From Edaphobacter sp. (lineage in GTDB: Bacteria; Acidobacteriota; Terriglobia; Terriglobales; Acidobacteriaceae), in NCBI GenBank assembly GCA_025462645.1, contig JAOAPB010000001.1:1-64000 (forward strand): DNA of 64,000 bases, written 5' to 3'. The stretch's first letter is position 1. Every line of letters starts with the position of its first letter. The notes below the pieces were generated by a model. The model was given only the letters and a program-made list of their open reading frames with translations. It did no database searches and was not told the origin of the DNA. Positions 20,409 through 28,835 of the stretch are shown in pieces. The position numbers were made by a program, and so were the translations under genes.

Positions 20409-21689
20409 TTAGTGCGCCGCCCACTCGATCTTCGAGAGGTCGATCCCTTCCTTCACCATCTCATACAACGGAGACAGCTCACGCAGCTTCGAAACTACAT
20501 CGATCAGCTTATCGGAAACGTAGTCCACTTCAGCCTTCGTATTGAAGCGGCCAAGACCAAACCTGATCGAGCTGTGCGCCACATCGTCGCCCAGGCCCAA
20601 AGCCTTCAACACATAAGATGGCTCAAGTGTCGCCGAGGTGCAGGCTGAACCCGAAGAAACGGCTATGTCGTTGATTCCCATCAACAGGCTCTCACCCTCG
20701 ACGTACACAAAGCTCATGTTCAGATTACCCGGCAGATGGTGTTCCATGTTGCCGTTGACGTGGACGTAGTCCAGAGCCTTCTCGAACTTGGCCCGCAGGT
20801 AATCGCGCAGTTCGGTCTCGCGCTTTGCCTCGGTGGCCATCTCTTCGCCGCAGATCTCACAGGCCTTGCCCAGCCCGACGATACCGGGAACATTCAGCGT
20901 GCCCGAGCGCATTCCACGCTCATGGCCTCCGCCGTTGATCTGCTCCGAGATCTGTACCCGCGGATTGCGTCGGCGAACATACAGCGCACCCACACCCTTC
21001 GGCCCATAGATCTTGTGACCGGAGAGGCTCAGCACGTCGATGTTCATCGACTGCACATCAACTGGAATCTTGCCCACGGCCTGCACCGCATCCGTATGGA
21101 AGATCACACCCTTCTCGTGGCACAGTTTGCCGATCTCCGCGATCGGCTGAAGCACGCCAATCTCGTTATTTGCAGCCATGATCGACACAAGAATCGTCTT
21201 ATCGTCCATCGCCCGCTTCAAATCCTCAAGATCGATCAGGCCGTCAGCCTGCACCGGCAGGTAGGTAACCCGGTAGCCTATCTTCTCGAGCTTCTTACAG
21301 GTATCGAGCACAGCCTTGTGCTCCGTCACCTGCGTGATGATGTGATTGCCGCGCTCGCGGTACATCTCGGCGATACCCTTCAGCGCCAGGTTGTTCGACT
21401 CCGTCGCGCCGCTCGTGAAGATGATCTCCTTCGAGGTCGCGCCAATCAGCTTCGCGATCTGTTCGCGAGCCTTCTCGACAGCCTTCTCGGCCTCCCACCC
21501 AAACGAGTGATTGCGGCTCGCCGCATTGCCGAATGTCGAGGTGAAGTAAGGCATCATCGCCTCTAGAACCCGCGGATCCAGCGGCGTCGTCGCATGGTTG
21601 TCCATGTAGATCGGCAGATGCACGCCCTCAGGCAGCGGTGTTGCGCTCTCAGTGACAACCAATCCGTTATTGCTCCCGTTGCTGCTCAT
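20409..21689 (-). CDS. iscS: cysteine desulfurase IscS
   Basis: [55 protein letters not shown]. Confidence 0.95.
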   Translation of the reverse strand: MSSNGSNNGLVVTESATPLPEGVHLPIYMDNHATTPLDPRVLEAMMPYFTSTFGNAASRNHSFGWEAEKAVEKAREQIAKLIGATSKEIIFTSGATESNNLALKGIAEMYRERGNHIITQVTEHKAVLDTCKKLEKIGYRVTYLPVQADGLIDLEDLKRAMDDKTILVSIMAANNEIGVLQPIAEIGKLCHEKGVIFHTDAVQAVGKIPVDVQSMNIDVLSLSGHKIYGPKGVGALYVRRRNPRVQISEQINGGGHERGMRSGTLNVPGIVGLGKACEICGEEMATEAKRETELRDYLRAKFEKALDYVHVNGNMEHHLPGNLNMSFVYVEGESLLMGINDIAVSSGSACTSATLEPSYVLKALGLGDDVAHSSIRFGLGRFNTKAEVDYVSDKLIDVVSKLRELSPLYEMVKEGIDLSKIEWAAH

Positions 21690-21774
21690 TGTCGCTCCTA
21701 ATCTCGTCAGTTGCTTCTTACTGCGTTGCTGCCACTCTCTGAACTTCGCCCTTCGTTATCGCTCTTCGTCGCCT

Positions 21775-22239
21775 CTAAACGGCGATGCTGACCAGCCCGC
21801 CACCGACTGGCGCGCCTGCGACATGCTCTGCATCCCCCGCCTCAACCAGGTCCGCGATATGGATTCCGCTCAACAGATCCTTGATACTGTCGTTCACCTT
21901 GCGCAGTGGTTCTTTGATGGTGCAAGTGCTCGTCAAGTCGCAAGCTCCGTGAATGGTAATGCAGCTTGTGATGAACAACGGACCGTCGATCGCTCGGATG
22001 ACCTCAAACGCCGAGATCTCTGCGGCCGCCCGCGAAAGCGCATATCCACCATTGGTGCCGGCATGCGAGACCAGCAACCCTGCCTTGGCCAGCGTCTGCA
22101 GGATCTTCGCCAGCAGTTGTGGGGGAATGTGGTACGCCTCGGCGATGTCCTTGGCGCTGTGCGCGCTGCCGCCCGTCTGCTCGGCAAGGTACTTCAGAGC
22201 CATCAGACCGTAATCCGCTTTTTTGGTCAGGCGAAGCAT
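21775..22239 (-). CDS. iscR: Rrf2-family Fe-S regulator IscR
   Basis: MLRLTKKADYGLMALKYLAEQ; Cys cluster CITIHGACDLTSTC; upstream of iscS in the same orientation. Confidence 0.9.
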   Translation of the reverse strand: MLRLTKKADYGLMALKYLAEQTGGSAHSAKDIAEAYHIPPQLLAKILQTLAKAGLLVSHAGTNGGYALSRAAAEISAFEVIRAIDGPLFITSCITIHGACDLTSTCTIKEPLRKVNDSIKDLLSGIHIADLVEAGDAEHVAGAPVGGGLVSIAV

Positions 22240-22456
22240 CTCAGGTATCGAGCTCCCACTCGCCGTAATAATTGGCAGAATGCCGACAATTACAGTCCTA
22301 GTTAGTGTACGTCCAGAAGGACGCGTATGCAACCCACCTTTGCCACGCTTCTGACCATCGCCTGACCACAAATTGGCATCACAAAAGCGTACGGAGAAAC
22401 CCGGTTGACAAGGCGGTTGAAGACGGGCAGAATCCATACCATTCACATCCCAATCC

Positions 22457-22624
22457 ATGACCGTTCAATGCAAACATCCCATCGTCAAAGTCGTCGCCCG
22501 AGAGGACGATGCAGAGTTCGTTGAGTGCCAACAATGCGGAGAAGTCTTTGATTCCGCTGAGTACAGTGACATCGCTTTAGAAGAAGAAGAGGCAGCGGCG
22601 ACAAAGACCCCTGCCGAGGACTAG
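22457..22624 (+). CDS. small acidic CxxC protein (55 aa), below ORF-track cutoff
   Basis: ATG..TAG: MTVQCKHPIVKVVAREDDAEFVECQQCGEVFDSAEYSDIALEEEEAAATKTPAED. Confidence 0.55.
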   Translation: MTVQCKHPIVKVVAREDDAEFVECQQCGEVFDSAEYSDIALEEEEAAATKTPAED

Positions 22625-22657
22625 CTCAGCTAAACCACCCGCTCCTGCGGCGTTGAG

Positions 22658-23230
22658 CTAAACCACTGTCTGCTGCGGCGTATTGATCCGCCGAAAAACA
22701 ATCCACGCATACTGCGCCGCCGAAAGCGGCGCCAGGACTGAAATCGTTCGTATCAGGCCATCCCGCAGCATGGCCAGCCCGGGAGATGCAAACAGCTTCC
22801 CGCAAAGTACTGCAATCAAAGCGATTATCTGAACAAGCGTGTTCAGCTTCCCAAACAGGCTGGGGCGAAAATCCCGCAGCGTGCCCGTAGCGAATAACAA
22901 TGTGGCGATCAGCAAGATACCCAAATCCCGGCTGAACACCAGCACCGTCACATAGCGGGGCATCAGGCCCACATGTGTAAGTACGAGAAACAAAGTACTT
23001 AGAAGTAACTTATCCGCGATAGGGTCCAGGTACTGACCCAGGGTCGTCCGCTGGCTCAACCACCGGGCTAACAAACCGTCCAAAGCGTCGCTGATCCCGG
23101 CCAATATAAATAGCGCAAAAGCCTTCCCGTAGTGTCCATCGAGAATTTCGATCACCAGAAAAGGGATAATAAACAACCGCATCAAGGTCAGCAGGTTCGG
23201 CGCGGCGCGGAATTGGCTCAAAAAGGGCAT
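22658..23230 (-). CDS. pgsA: CDP-diacylglycerol--glycerol-3-phosphate 3-phosphatidyltransferase
   Basis: CDP-alcohol phosphatidyltransferase motif SDALDGLLARWLSQRTTLGQYLDPIADKLL. Confidence 0.9.
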   Translation of the reverse strand: MPFLSQFRAAPNLLTLMRLFIIPFLVIEILDGHYGKAFALFILAGISDALDGLLARWLSQRTTLGQYLDPIADKLLLSTLFLVLTHVGLMPRYVTVLVFSRDLGILLIATLLFATGTLRDFRPSLFGKLNTLVQIIALIAVLCGKLFASPGLAMLRDGLIRTISVLAPLSAAQYAWIVFRRINTPQQTVV

Positions 23231-23307
23231 GTTAGATCAATCAATCGTATATCAGCCCTATAGTTGCTCTTAGCCGCCACTTCCGTTTAGACTGGTAGGA
23301 CGCACGC

Positions 23308-23384
23308 AGGCGCGTAGCTCAGTTGGTTAGAGCGCTACCTTGACACGGTAGAGGTCAGGAGTTCGAGTCTCCTCGTGCCTACCA
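23308..23384 (+). tRNA. tRNA-Val (GAC)
   Basis: Cloverleaf: acceptor AGGCGCG/CGTGCCT, anticodon arm CTACC-TTGACAC-GGTAG, T-loop GTTCGAGTC, encoded CCA. Confidence 0.95.
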
Positions 23385-23468
23385 CTTCCACGGCCCCGTT
23401 TGAGATTTTCTTCGCTCAAGCTTGATACCCGGGAAGTTTCTGCGATTCGAGATTGGAGTACTTTCGTC

Positions 23469-23657
23469 ATGGCTCAAAAATGTGATCTCTGCGGCAAGGG
23501 TCCGCAGTTCGGCAATAACATCTCGCACGCCCACAACACCACTCGCCGTCGCTGGAACGTAAACCTCCAGCCTGTCAAGGCCCAGGTGAACGGCGCGAGC
23601 AAGCGCATGCGTGTCTGCACCAGCTGCATCAAAACCGGCAAAGTCGTCAAAGGCTAG
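23469..23657 (+). CDS. rpmB: 50S ribosomal protein L28
   Basis: MAQKCDLCGKGPQFGNNISHAHNTTRRRWNVNLQ. Confidence 0.95.
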   Translation: MAQKCDLCGKGPQFGNNISHAHNTTRRRWNVNLQPVKAQVNGASKRMRVCTSCIKTGKVVKG

Positions 23658-23685
23658 ACCGCAAACGCTCTCAGAAACACATCGC

Positions 23686-23720
23686 CCCAGCCGCGTTTTC
23701 GACGGCTGGGGCTTTTCCTG
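23686..23720 (+). terminator. Rho-independent terminator after rpmB
   Basis: GCCCCAGCCG-cgttttcga-CGGCTGGGGC TTTTCC. Confidence 0.85.
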
Positions 23721-23731
23721 TTTTTCTTCTC

Positions 23732-24142
23732 TTATTGTTTATTGAAGCCCAGAGAGGCGCTGTTGATGCAGTACCTCATTCCTGTCGGCTTTGGCCCATC
23801 CGGAAATACATGTCCCAGGTGAGCACCGCATCTCGCACAAGTCACTTCGATCCGCCGCATGCCGTGTTCGTTATCCTCATGCGCTTCAATGGCATCGGCG
23901 GATACCGGCAGCCAGAAGCTGGGCCATCCGCTTCCGGACTCAAACTTCTTGTCTGAAGTGAATAGCGGAGCATCACATGCCGCACAGTGATAAATCCCAT
24001 TGTCGTGATTATTCAGCAGCGCGCCGGTAAAAGCCCGCTCTGTCCCCTTCTCGCGCATTACATGAAACTGCTCGGGGGTCAGCAGCTCACGCCACTCAGC
24101 TTCTGTCTTCTGAATCTTTTCCGTCTTCGTCGTTTCGGCCAT
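23732..24142 (-). CDS. msrB: peptide-methionine (R)-S-oxide reductase
   Basis: [27 protein letters not shown]...[13 protein letters not shown]. Confidence 0.95.
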   Translation of the reverse strand: MAETTKTEKIQKTEAEWRELLTPEQFHVMREKGTERAFTGALLNNHDNGIYHCAACDAPLFTSDKKFESGSGWPSFWLPVSADAIEAHEDNEHGMRRIEVTCARCGAHLGHVFPDGPKPTGMRYCINSASLGFNKQ

Positions 24143-24190
24143 GGCTCATGCCTCCTGTCTATCAGATGCCCGGGAATGGTTTACGCAACG

Positions 24191-24601
24191 CTACCCTTCG
24201 GCCGACTCCTTGGCGATCACTTCAATCTCCACGAGAGCATCCTTCGGCAATCCCGCGACGGCAACGGTGGAGCGTGCCGGCGGTACCACTCCTTCAGGCG
24301 CCAGATACTTTGCATAGACCTCGTTCATCGCTGCGAAGTCGCTCATGCTCTTCAGGTAAACCGTTGTCTTGACGACATGAACCATATCGAATCCCGCCTG
24401 GGCCAGAACTGCTTTGATGTTCTCCAATACGCGTTTCGTCTGCTCTGTAATGCCTCCCGGAGCGAGCTGACCAGTAGCCGGATCAAGGCCAATCTGGCCG
24501 GAGGTGAACAGCATATCGCCAGACCTGACTGCCTGTGAGTAGGGGCCAATAGCGGCGGGAGCTTCCTTCGTGGAGATCGAGGTCTTTACTTGATTGCTCA
24601 T
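24191..24601 (-). CDS. RidA family protein
   Basis: AIGPYSQAVRSGDMLFTSGQIGLDP...PARSTVAVAGLPKDALVEIEVIA. Confidence 0.92.
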   Translation of the reverse strand: MSNQVKTSISTKEAPAAIGPYSQAVRSGDMLFTSGQIGLDPATGQLAPGGITEQTKRVLENIKAVLAQAGFDMVHVVKTTVYLKSMSDFAAMNEVYAKYLAPEGVVPPARSTVAVAGLPKDALVEIEVIAKESAEG

Positions 24602-24744
24602 GGGGCTAAGTCTAAATCCTTCTTGACTGGACGCAAATCTGCCAGAAGGCAGCACGACAGTCATCGTGAAGACCTGATAAAAGTCTCGGGTTTCTAAAGA
24701 ACCACTCAGTAAAGCAGCCCTATAATTCGCATCGAGGTGTCGAC

Positions 24745-25155
24745 ATGGGAATTCTGGATACGATTCAGTCACTAGCCGGACAGGTGGGTCAGTCCGCCGG
24801 TACCGACCAGGCAAAAGTAGCAGGCGGCTTCATCGAAGCCTTAACCAACCACCCTGAAGGCATCCAGGGCGTGCTCGATGCTTTCAAGAACAACGGCATG
24901 GAGCAGCATGTCGGCAGTTGGGCCAATGGAGAAAACGCAACCGCAACGCCGGAACAGGTGCAGCAGGGACTTGGCGGAACCGGTCTCATCGAGAAGACAG
25001 CAGAGCACGCCGGTGTCTCCCCGCAGGTGGTACAGATGGCGCTCGCGACCATCCTTCCTATGGTGATTCAGCACTTTGCTCCTAACGGCCAGGCAGCTCC
25101 GCAGAGCTCCTTCGGTGGCGCGGCTCAACAGCTTCTGGGTAAATTCCTTAGCTAA
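24745..25155 (+). CDS. DUF937/YidB-like protein
   Basis: MGILDTIQSLAGQVG...LIEKTAEHAGVSPQVVQMALATILPMVIQH. Confidence 0.75.
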   Translation: MGILDTIQSLAGQVGQSAGTDQAKVAGGFIEALTNHPEGIQGVLDAFKNNGMEQHVGSWANGENATATPEQVQQGLGGTGLIEKTAEHAGVSPQVVQMALATILPMVIQHFAPNGQAAPQSSFGGAAQQLLGKFLS

Positions 25156-25238
25156 CGTGACAATGCGCTGGGGCCATCGGCGCGCGATACCTAACAGAAT
25201 GAAAAACGGGTTAGCGCAGCTAACCAAGGAGAAGTCTG

Positions 25239-25631
25239 ATGGCTGATCTGGAACAGTTGAAGCAGAAATATGCGCCGGTAATTGCGACAATTCAGGGATT
25301 TGCGGAATATGGCGCGACGTTGGATGCGGTTGAACTTGATGGTGAGCAGCTGCATTTGAAGGCGACTGTGCCTTCGCAGGTGGTTGCCAATCGTGTATGG
25401 GATGCTATCAAACAGGTTGATCCGACGTTCTCCGACTTGAAGCACGAGATCGTCACGACGGGCGGAGCAGAGCAGCCTTACACCATCAAGTCCGGGGATA
25501 ATCTCTCGAAAGTAAGCAAGCTGTTCTATGGAAATGCTAATAAATACAGTCAGATAGCTCAAGCCAACGGGATCGAAAACCCGGACAGGATTCAGGCTGG
25601 GCAGCAGATCAACGTTCCTGTGCTTCCCTAG
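25239..25631 (+). CDS. LysM domain protein (Kbp/YgaU-like)
   Basis: YTIKSGDNLSKVSKLFYGNANKYSQIAQANGIENPDRIQAGQQINVP. Confidence 0.88.
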   Translation: MADLEQLKQKYAPVIATIQGFAEYGATLDAVELDGEQLHLKATVPSQVVANRVWDAIKQVDPTFSDLKHEIVTTGGAEQPYTIKSGDNLSKVSKLFYGNANKYSQIAQANGIENPDRIQAGQQINVPVLP

Positions 25632-25649
25632 TTGGACCAAATAGAAGAT

Positions 25650-25680
25650 CCGCGACTGGGATCTCCTGGTCGCGGTTTTT
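25650..25680 (+). terminator. Rho-independent terminator after the LysM gene
   Basis: CCGCGACTGGGATCTCCTGGTCGCGG TTTTTCGTTTTT. Confidence 0.88.
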
Positions 25681-25862
25681 CGTTTTTAAGCAGATTTTTT
25701 GAAGGATGGTGGAAGGGCCTTTTTGCTTGGTTTTTTGAGGGAAATGCGCGGTAGCGGTGGTGTTTTTGTGGTCAAGTCGTGGTGGAATGTGTGGCAACCG
25801 TGGGCAGACATGTGGCCAGAATCAGCATCGAAGATTAGGTAGTCGAAAACGGAGATAAAAGA

Positions 25863-26237
25863 ATGAAAGCAAAATGGTTATATGGCAGTATTTTGGCTCC
25901 GGCTTTACTTATTCCGGCGTCAATTCCGGCGTTCGGGCAGGTTTCGGTCATTATCGGTACCCCTCCTCCACCGATCCGTTATGAGGCGCGTCCGCCGATG
26001 CCCGGGGATGGCTATATGTGGGTCGACGGCTACTGGGCGGTGCGGGGCAGACGGTATGTCTGGGTTCCGGGCGTCTGGCAGCAACCTCCCTATGGAGGAG
26101 CGTACTGGAGTCATCCGCACTACGACCACTATCCTGAGGGCTGGCGAGTCCATGAGGGTCATTGGGACCACGAGGACCATCGTGACCATTACGACAACCA
26201 TCATGACGACCATGGCCATGACGACCATCGCCACTAG
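25863..26237 (+). CDS. YXWGXW/WXXGXW repeat secreted protein with His/Asp-rich tail
   Basis: GYMWVDGYWAVRGRRYVWVPGVWQQPPYGGAYW...HEDHRDHYDNHHDDHGHDDHRH. Confidence 0.82.
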   Translation: MKAKWLYGSILAPALLIPASIPAFGQVSVIIGTPPPPIRYEARPPMPGDGYMWVDGYWAVRGRRYVWVPGVWQQPPYGGAYWSHPHYDHYPEGWRVHEGHWDHEDHRDHYDNHHDDHGHDDHRH

Positions 26238-26261
26238 AGTGATGGTCTAACGGCATTTCCA

Positions 26262-26302
26262 TAAGGAGAGGCCTGGCAGAGAGCCGGGCTTTTCCTTTTT
26301 CA
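26262..26302 (+). terminator. Rho-independent terminator
   Basis: GGCCTGGC-agaga-GCCGGGC TTTTCCTTTTT. Confidence 0.7.
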
Positions 26303-26436
26303 CCGAGCCCTCCCCAGCGACGGAGTCTGCACAGTCTTCGAACTACCTTTCAACAGGGTTCCTCTTGTGTAAACCACCCCAGATCAACCAATAAGCATCC
26401 AACTCTGCTGTAGTACGACAGGAGAGACTTACGGAC

Positions 26437-26817
26437 ATGAGATCAAAATGGTGGTTATGCGGCATTCTGGCTGGGGCAGCTTTTTCGGCTCCGGCGTTTG
26501 GACAGATTCAGATCTATATCGGGACTCCCCCGCCACCGATCCGTTATGAGGTCCAGCCCCCCATGCCAGCCGTCGGGTACATGTGGACCGATGGGTATTG
26601 GGAGCCGTATGGCGAGCGCTATCGCTGGATCTCAGGGCGCTGGATGGTGCCTCCCTATCCGGGCGCGTACTGGCGGCCTACACGGTACCAGCACTATGAC
26701 CGGGGATGGAGGGCCCAGCCGGGGTATTGGGACCGCGGGGACCATGATCGTGGTCGTGACCATGATCGCGGACGCGGGCATGCCTATGGGCATTGGAAGC
26801 ACGGTGATCGTGACTAG
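26437..26817 (+). CDS. YXWGXW/WXXGXW repeat secreted protein, paralog of 25863..26237
   Basis: GYMWTDGYWEPYGERYRWISGRWMVPPYPGAYW...; IGTPPPPIRYE shared with paralog. Confidence 0.82.
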   Translation: MRSKWWLCGILAGAAFSAPAFGQIQIYIGTPPPPIRYEVQPPMPAVGYMWTDGYWEPYGERYRWISGRWMVPPYPGAYWRPTRYQHYDRGWRAQPGYWDRGDHDRGRDHDRGRGHAYGHWKHGDRD

Positions 26818-26939
26818 AATCGCGACTTGAGACAAGAGGGCGGCTGCCAGATGGGGCCGCCTTCTCTTCGCTTGTGCGTAATTCGAGAAGAGGCTCGGGC
26901 TGAGACGAGTCGCTGCACTCCCCTTGAAGATGCGGGGGT

Positions 26940-27120
26940 TCTTCCCCTTCGACTATGCTCGAGGCCAGAATGACAGCTTGAAACAGACAACGGCAAGGGC
27001 AAATGCAACAGCGGTGGAGTTGGTCGTTGAAAAGGGCCGAACACGTGTGATGAGGGTGGACCTTCGGGATCCTTCGCTGCGCTCAGGATGACAGCAAAAA
27101 CTTACAACAGCAAAGGCAAA
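26940..27120. repeat. two degenerate copies of a dispersed intergenic repeat (...TTCG..GCTC.GG...AGAATGACAGC / CAACAGC..AAGGCAAA)
   Basis: cttcgactatgctcgaggccagaatgacagcttg...acaacggcaagggcaaatgcaacagc versus gatccttcgctgcgctcaggatgacagcaaaaacttacaacagcaaaggcaaagc. Confidence 0.6.
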
Positions 27121-27143
27121 GCTGGCGAGGAGAGGTTCTACAT

Positions 27144-27177
27144 CCCACCCATCGCGATGGGGCTGCGATGGATGGGG
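27144..27177. repeat. REP-like inverted repeat CCCACCCATCGC...GCGATGGATGGG
   Basis: 12-bp arms with one mismatch, ~9-nt loop. Confidence 0.75.
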
Positions 27178-27278
27178 CACTCGATCATCTTTGCCTGTGT
27201 GGAGAGAATGGGCACACACGATCATCTGCCTGCTTGGAGAGGATGGGCATACACGATCATCCTTGCCTGTGTGGAGAT
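27171..27278. repeat. three tandem ~36-bp units (ATGGGCAYACACGATCATCYTTGCCTGTGTGGAGAG)
   Basis: Units at 27171-27207, 27208-27242, 27243-27278. Confidence 0.85.
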
Positions 27279-27294
27279 TGACCTGAGTCGCTGA

Positions 27295-28323
27295 CTACTG
27301 CGACTCGGCGGGAAGGTCGTCGGTGGGGCCGCTCCAGTAACTTTCGCGGAAGCGGATGCGGGCATCGGGGTAGTCGGGGATCTTTACGCGGATGGAGTGC
27401 ATTCCGGCGGTTGGGTTGCCATCGGCTTCGGGGTGGGGCTGGAAGCTGAGCAGGTAGTAGTTGTGGATGTGGTTGGCGAGCTCGTGGAGGCTGTTGTCGA
27501 AGCCCTTCTGCGTGGTGAAGTTGATGTACTCGCCACCGGAGAGTGCGGCCAGCTCGTGTGCGGCATTCTTCTTGAGGGAGTTCACCGCCATGAAGAGCAG
27601 GCCGAAGGGGCCGCTGCCCCCGCCGTAGTGCAGGCTGTTGAGGATCTCGGTCTTGCCCGGAGAGAAGGCCACGGAGTCGACCACGGTATTGGTGCGGCCC
27701 AGCTCGGCGATCACCTTGGCAGGTTTGATATCGCTGCCGTGGTCTCGGGTCTCGCTGACGAGCAGGATGGCGTGGCGGTAGTGGTTCTGGCGTGCTTCGA
27801 GAAGCCCGGTCGCGTAGGAGACGGCGTCGAGCGTGGCTGCATCCGGGTCATCGCAAGGCTGGAGCTGCGCCAGAGCAGAGGCAACGGCGTTGGGGTCGGT
27901 GGAGAATTTGCCGAGCAGTACCGGCCTGCCGCCGTAGGTGACGACTGCAACCTCGCGGGGTGCGTCCCCGGCTACGGCGTCGACCATGGCAGCGAGGCCG
28001 CGCAGCTTGGCGAACTCCATGTCGGCTGCACGGCTGCACTGGACGAGGACGACGAGCGAGAGACCGAGGGAGTCGGTGTCCTCGTCGAGGTGGATGGTCT
28101 GGGGGACGCCGTTGTCCTCGACGACGAACTGCTCGGGCTTGAGGGTGTAGATCATCTCGCCGTGCTTGGTCTGAACCTGAGTGGGGACGAGGACGACGTT
28201 TGATTGGGTCTTGAGGGTGTAGCTCTGGTTGTCCTGATTACCCGGAGTGTTCTGGGCGATGGCCGTGGCGGCGAGCAGGAGGGTCAGGATCGGCGCGAGA
28301 GGCCGGAATCTCGAAAGACGCAT
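27295..28323 (-). CDS. VWFA-related (TIGR03436-like) domain protein
   Basis: Signal peptide; SNVVLVPTQVQTKHGEMIYTLKPEQFVVEDNGVPQTIHLDEDTDSLGLSLVVLVQCSRA. Confidence 0.82.
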   Translation of the reverse strand: MRLSRFRPLAPILTLLLAATAIAQNTPGNQDNQSYTLKTQSNVVLVPTQVQTKHGEMIYTLKPEQFVVEDNGVPQTIHLDEDTDSLGLSLVVLVQCSRAADMEFAKLRGLAAMVDAVAGDAPREVAVVTYGGRPVLLGKFSTDPNAVASALAQLQPCDDPDAATLDAVSYATGLLEARQNHYRHAILLVSETRDHGSDIKPAKVIAELGRTNTVVDSVAFSPGKTEILNSLHYGGGSGPFGLLFMAVNSLKKNAAHELAALSGGEYINFTTQKGFDNSLHELANHIHNYYLLSFQPHPEADGNPTAGMHSIRVKIPDYPDARIRFRESYWSGPTDDLPAESQ

Positions 28324-28437
28324 AGTCCTATCCTAATTAGGAAGGATAGAGGGTGGAGATACAAGGCTTCTTGTCGTGGAGATTGCGGATAGGAGTTTGG
28401 GACTATGATTTTTTTGCTCCGATGCGCGGAGGGTTTG

Positions 28438-28832
28438 ATGGGTTCCAGAGTGTGCCGGGTGAGCCTTCTGGTTGCGCTTAGTGCATTACAGGGATGCAGG
28501 CGAGGTGCAGTGATGCTGGAACTGAATGAGGCAGCAGCGGGGCGGCCGGTGAAGGCTGAGGTTGGGCAGCGGCTTCGGATTACTCTGCCGGAGAACAGGA
28601 CCACGGGGTATCGATGGCAGGCAGGTGGGAGTGTGCGCGGATTCTTACTACGGAAGACGACGAGTCGAAGACGGTAGAGGGTCCACCAGGTGCCGGCGGG
28701 CAGAGGATTTGGGTGTTTGCGGCGAAGGCAGAGGGACAGTGCGAGCTGCGGTTTGAGTCTGCGAGAGTGTGGGAGAAGAGGGCGACCGGGAGGGTGGTGA
28801 CGTTCCCGGTCGTGGTAGTGAAGGGCGGTTGA
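28438..28832 (+). pseudogene. frameshifted chagasin-like (I42) cysteine peptidase inhibitor lipoprotein
   Basis: Frame 1: lipobox LSALQGC then LPENRTTGYRW. Frame 0: GGQRIWVFAAKAEGQCELRFESARVWE. The halves match the N-x-T-T-G-Y-x-W, GG..xWxFxA and xRxWE chagasin motifs but lie in different frames (switch near 28620-28640). Confidence 0.65.
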
Positions 28833-28835
28833 TTC

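Noticed and set aside
25951-26262. Several overlapping ORFs on both strands over the YXWGXW genes
   Set aside because: Products of the repetitive GAC/CAT-rich tail read in other frames
27171-27278. Possible CRISPR-like array
   Set aside because: Three contiguous degenerate units with no unique spacers and no cas genes; treated as a simple tandem repeat
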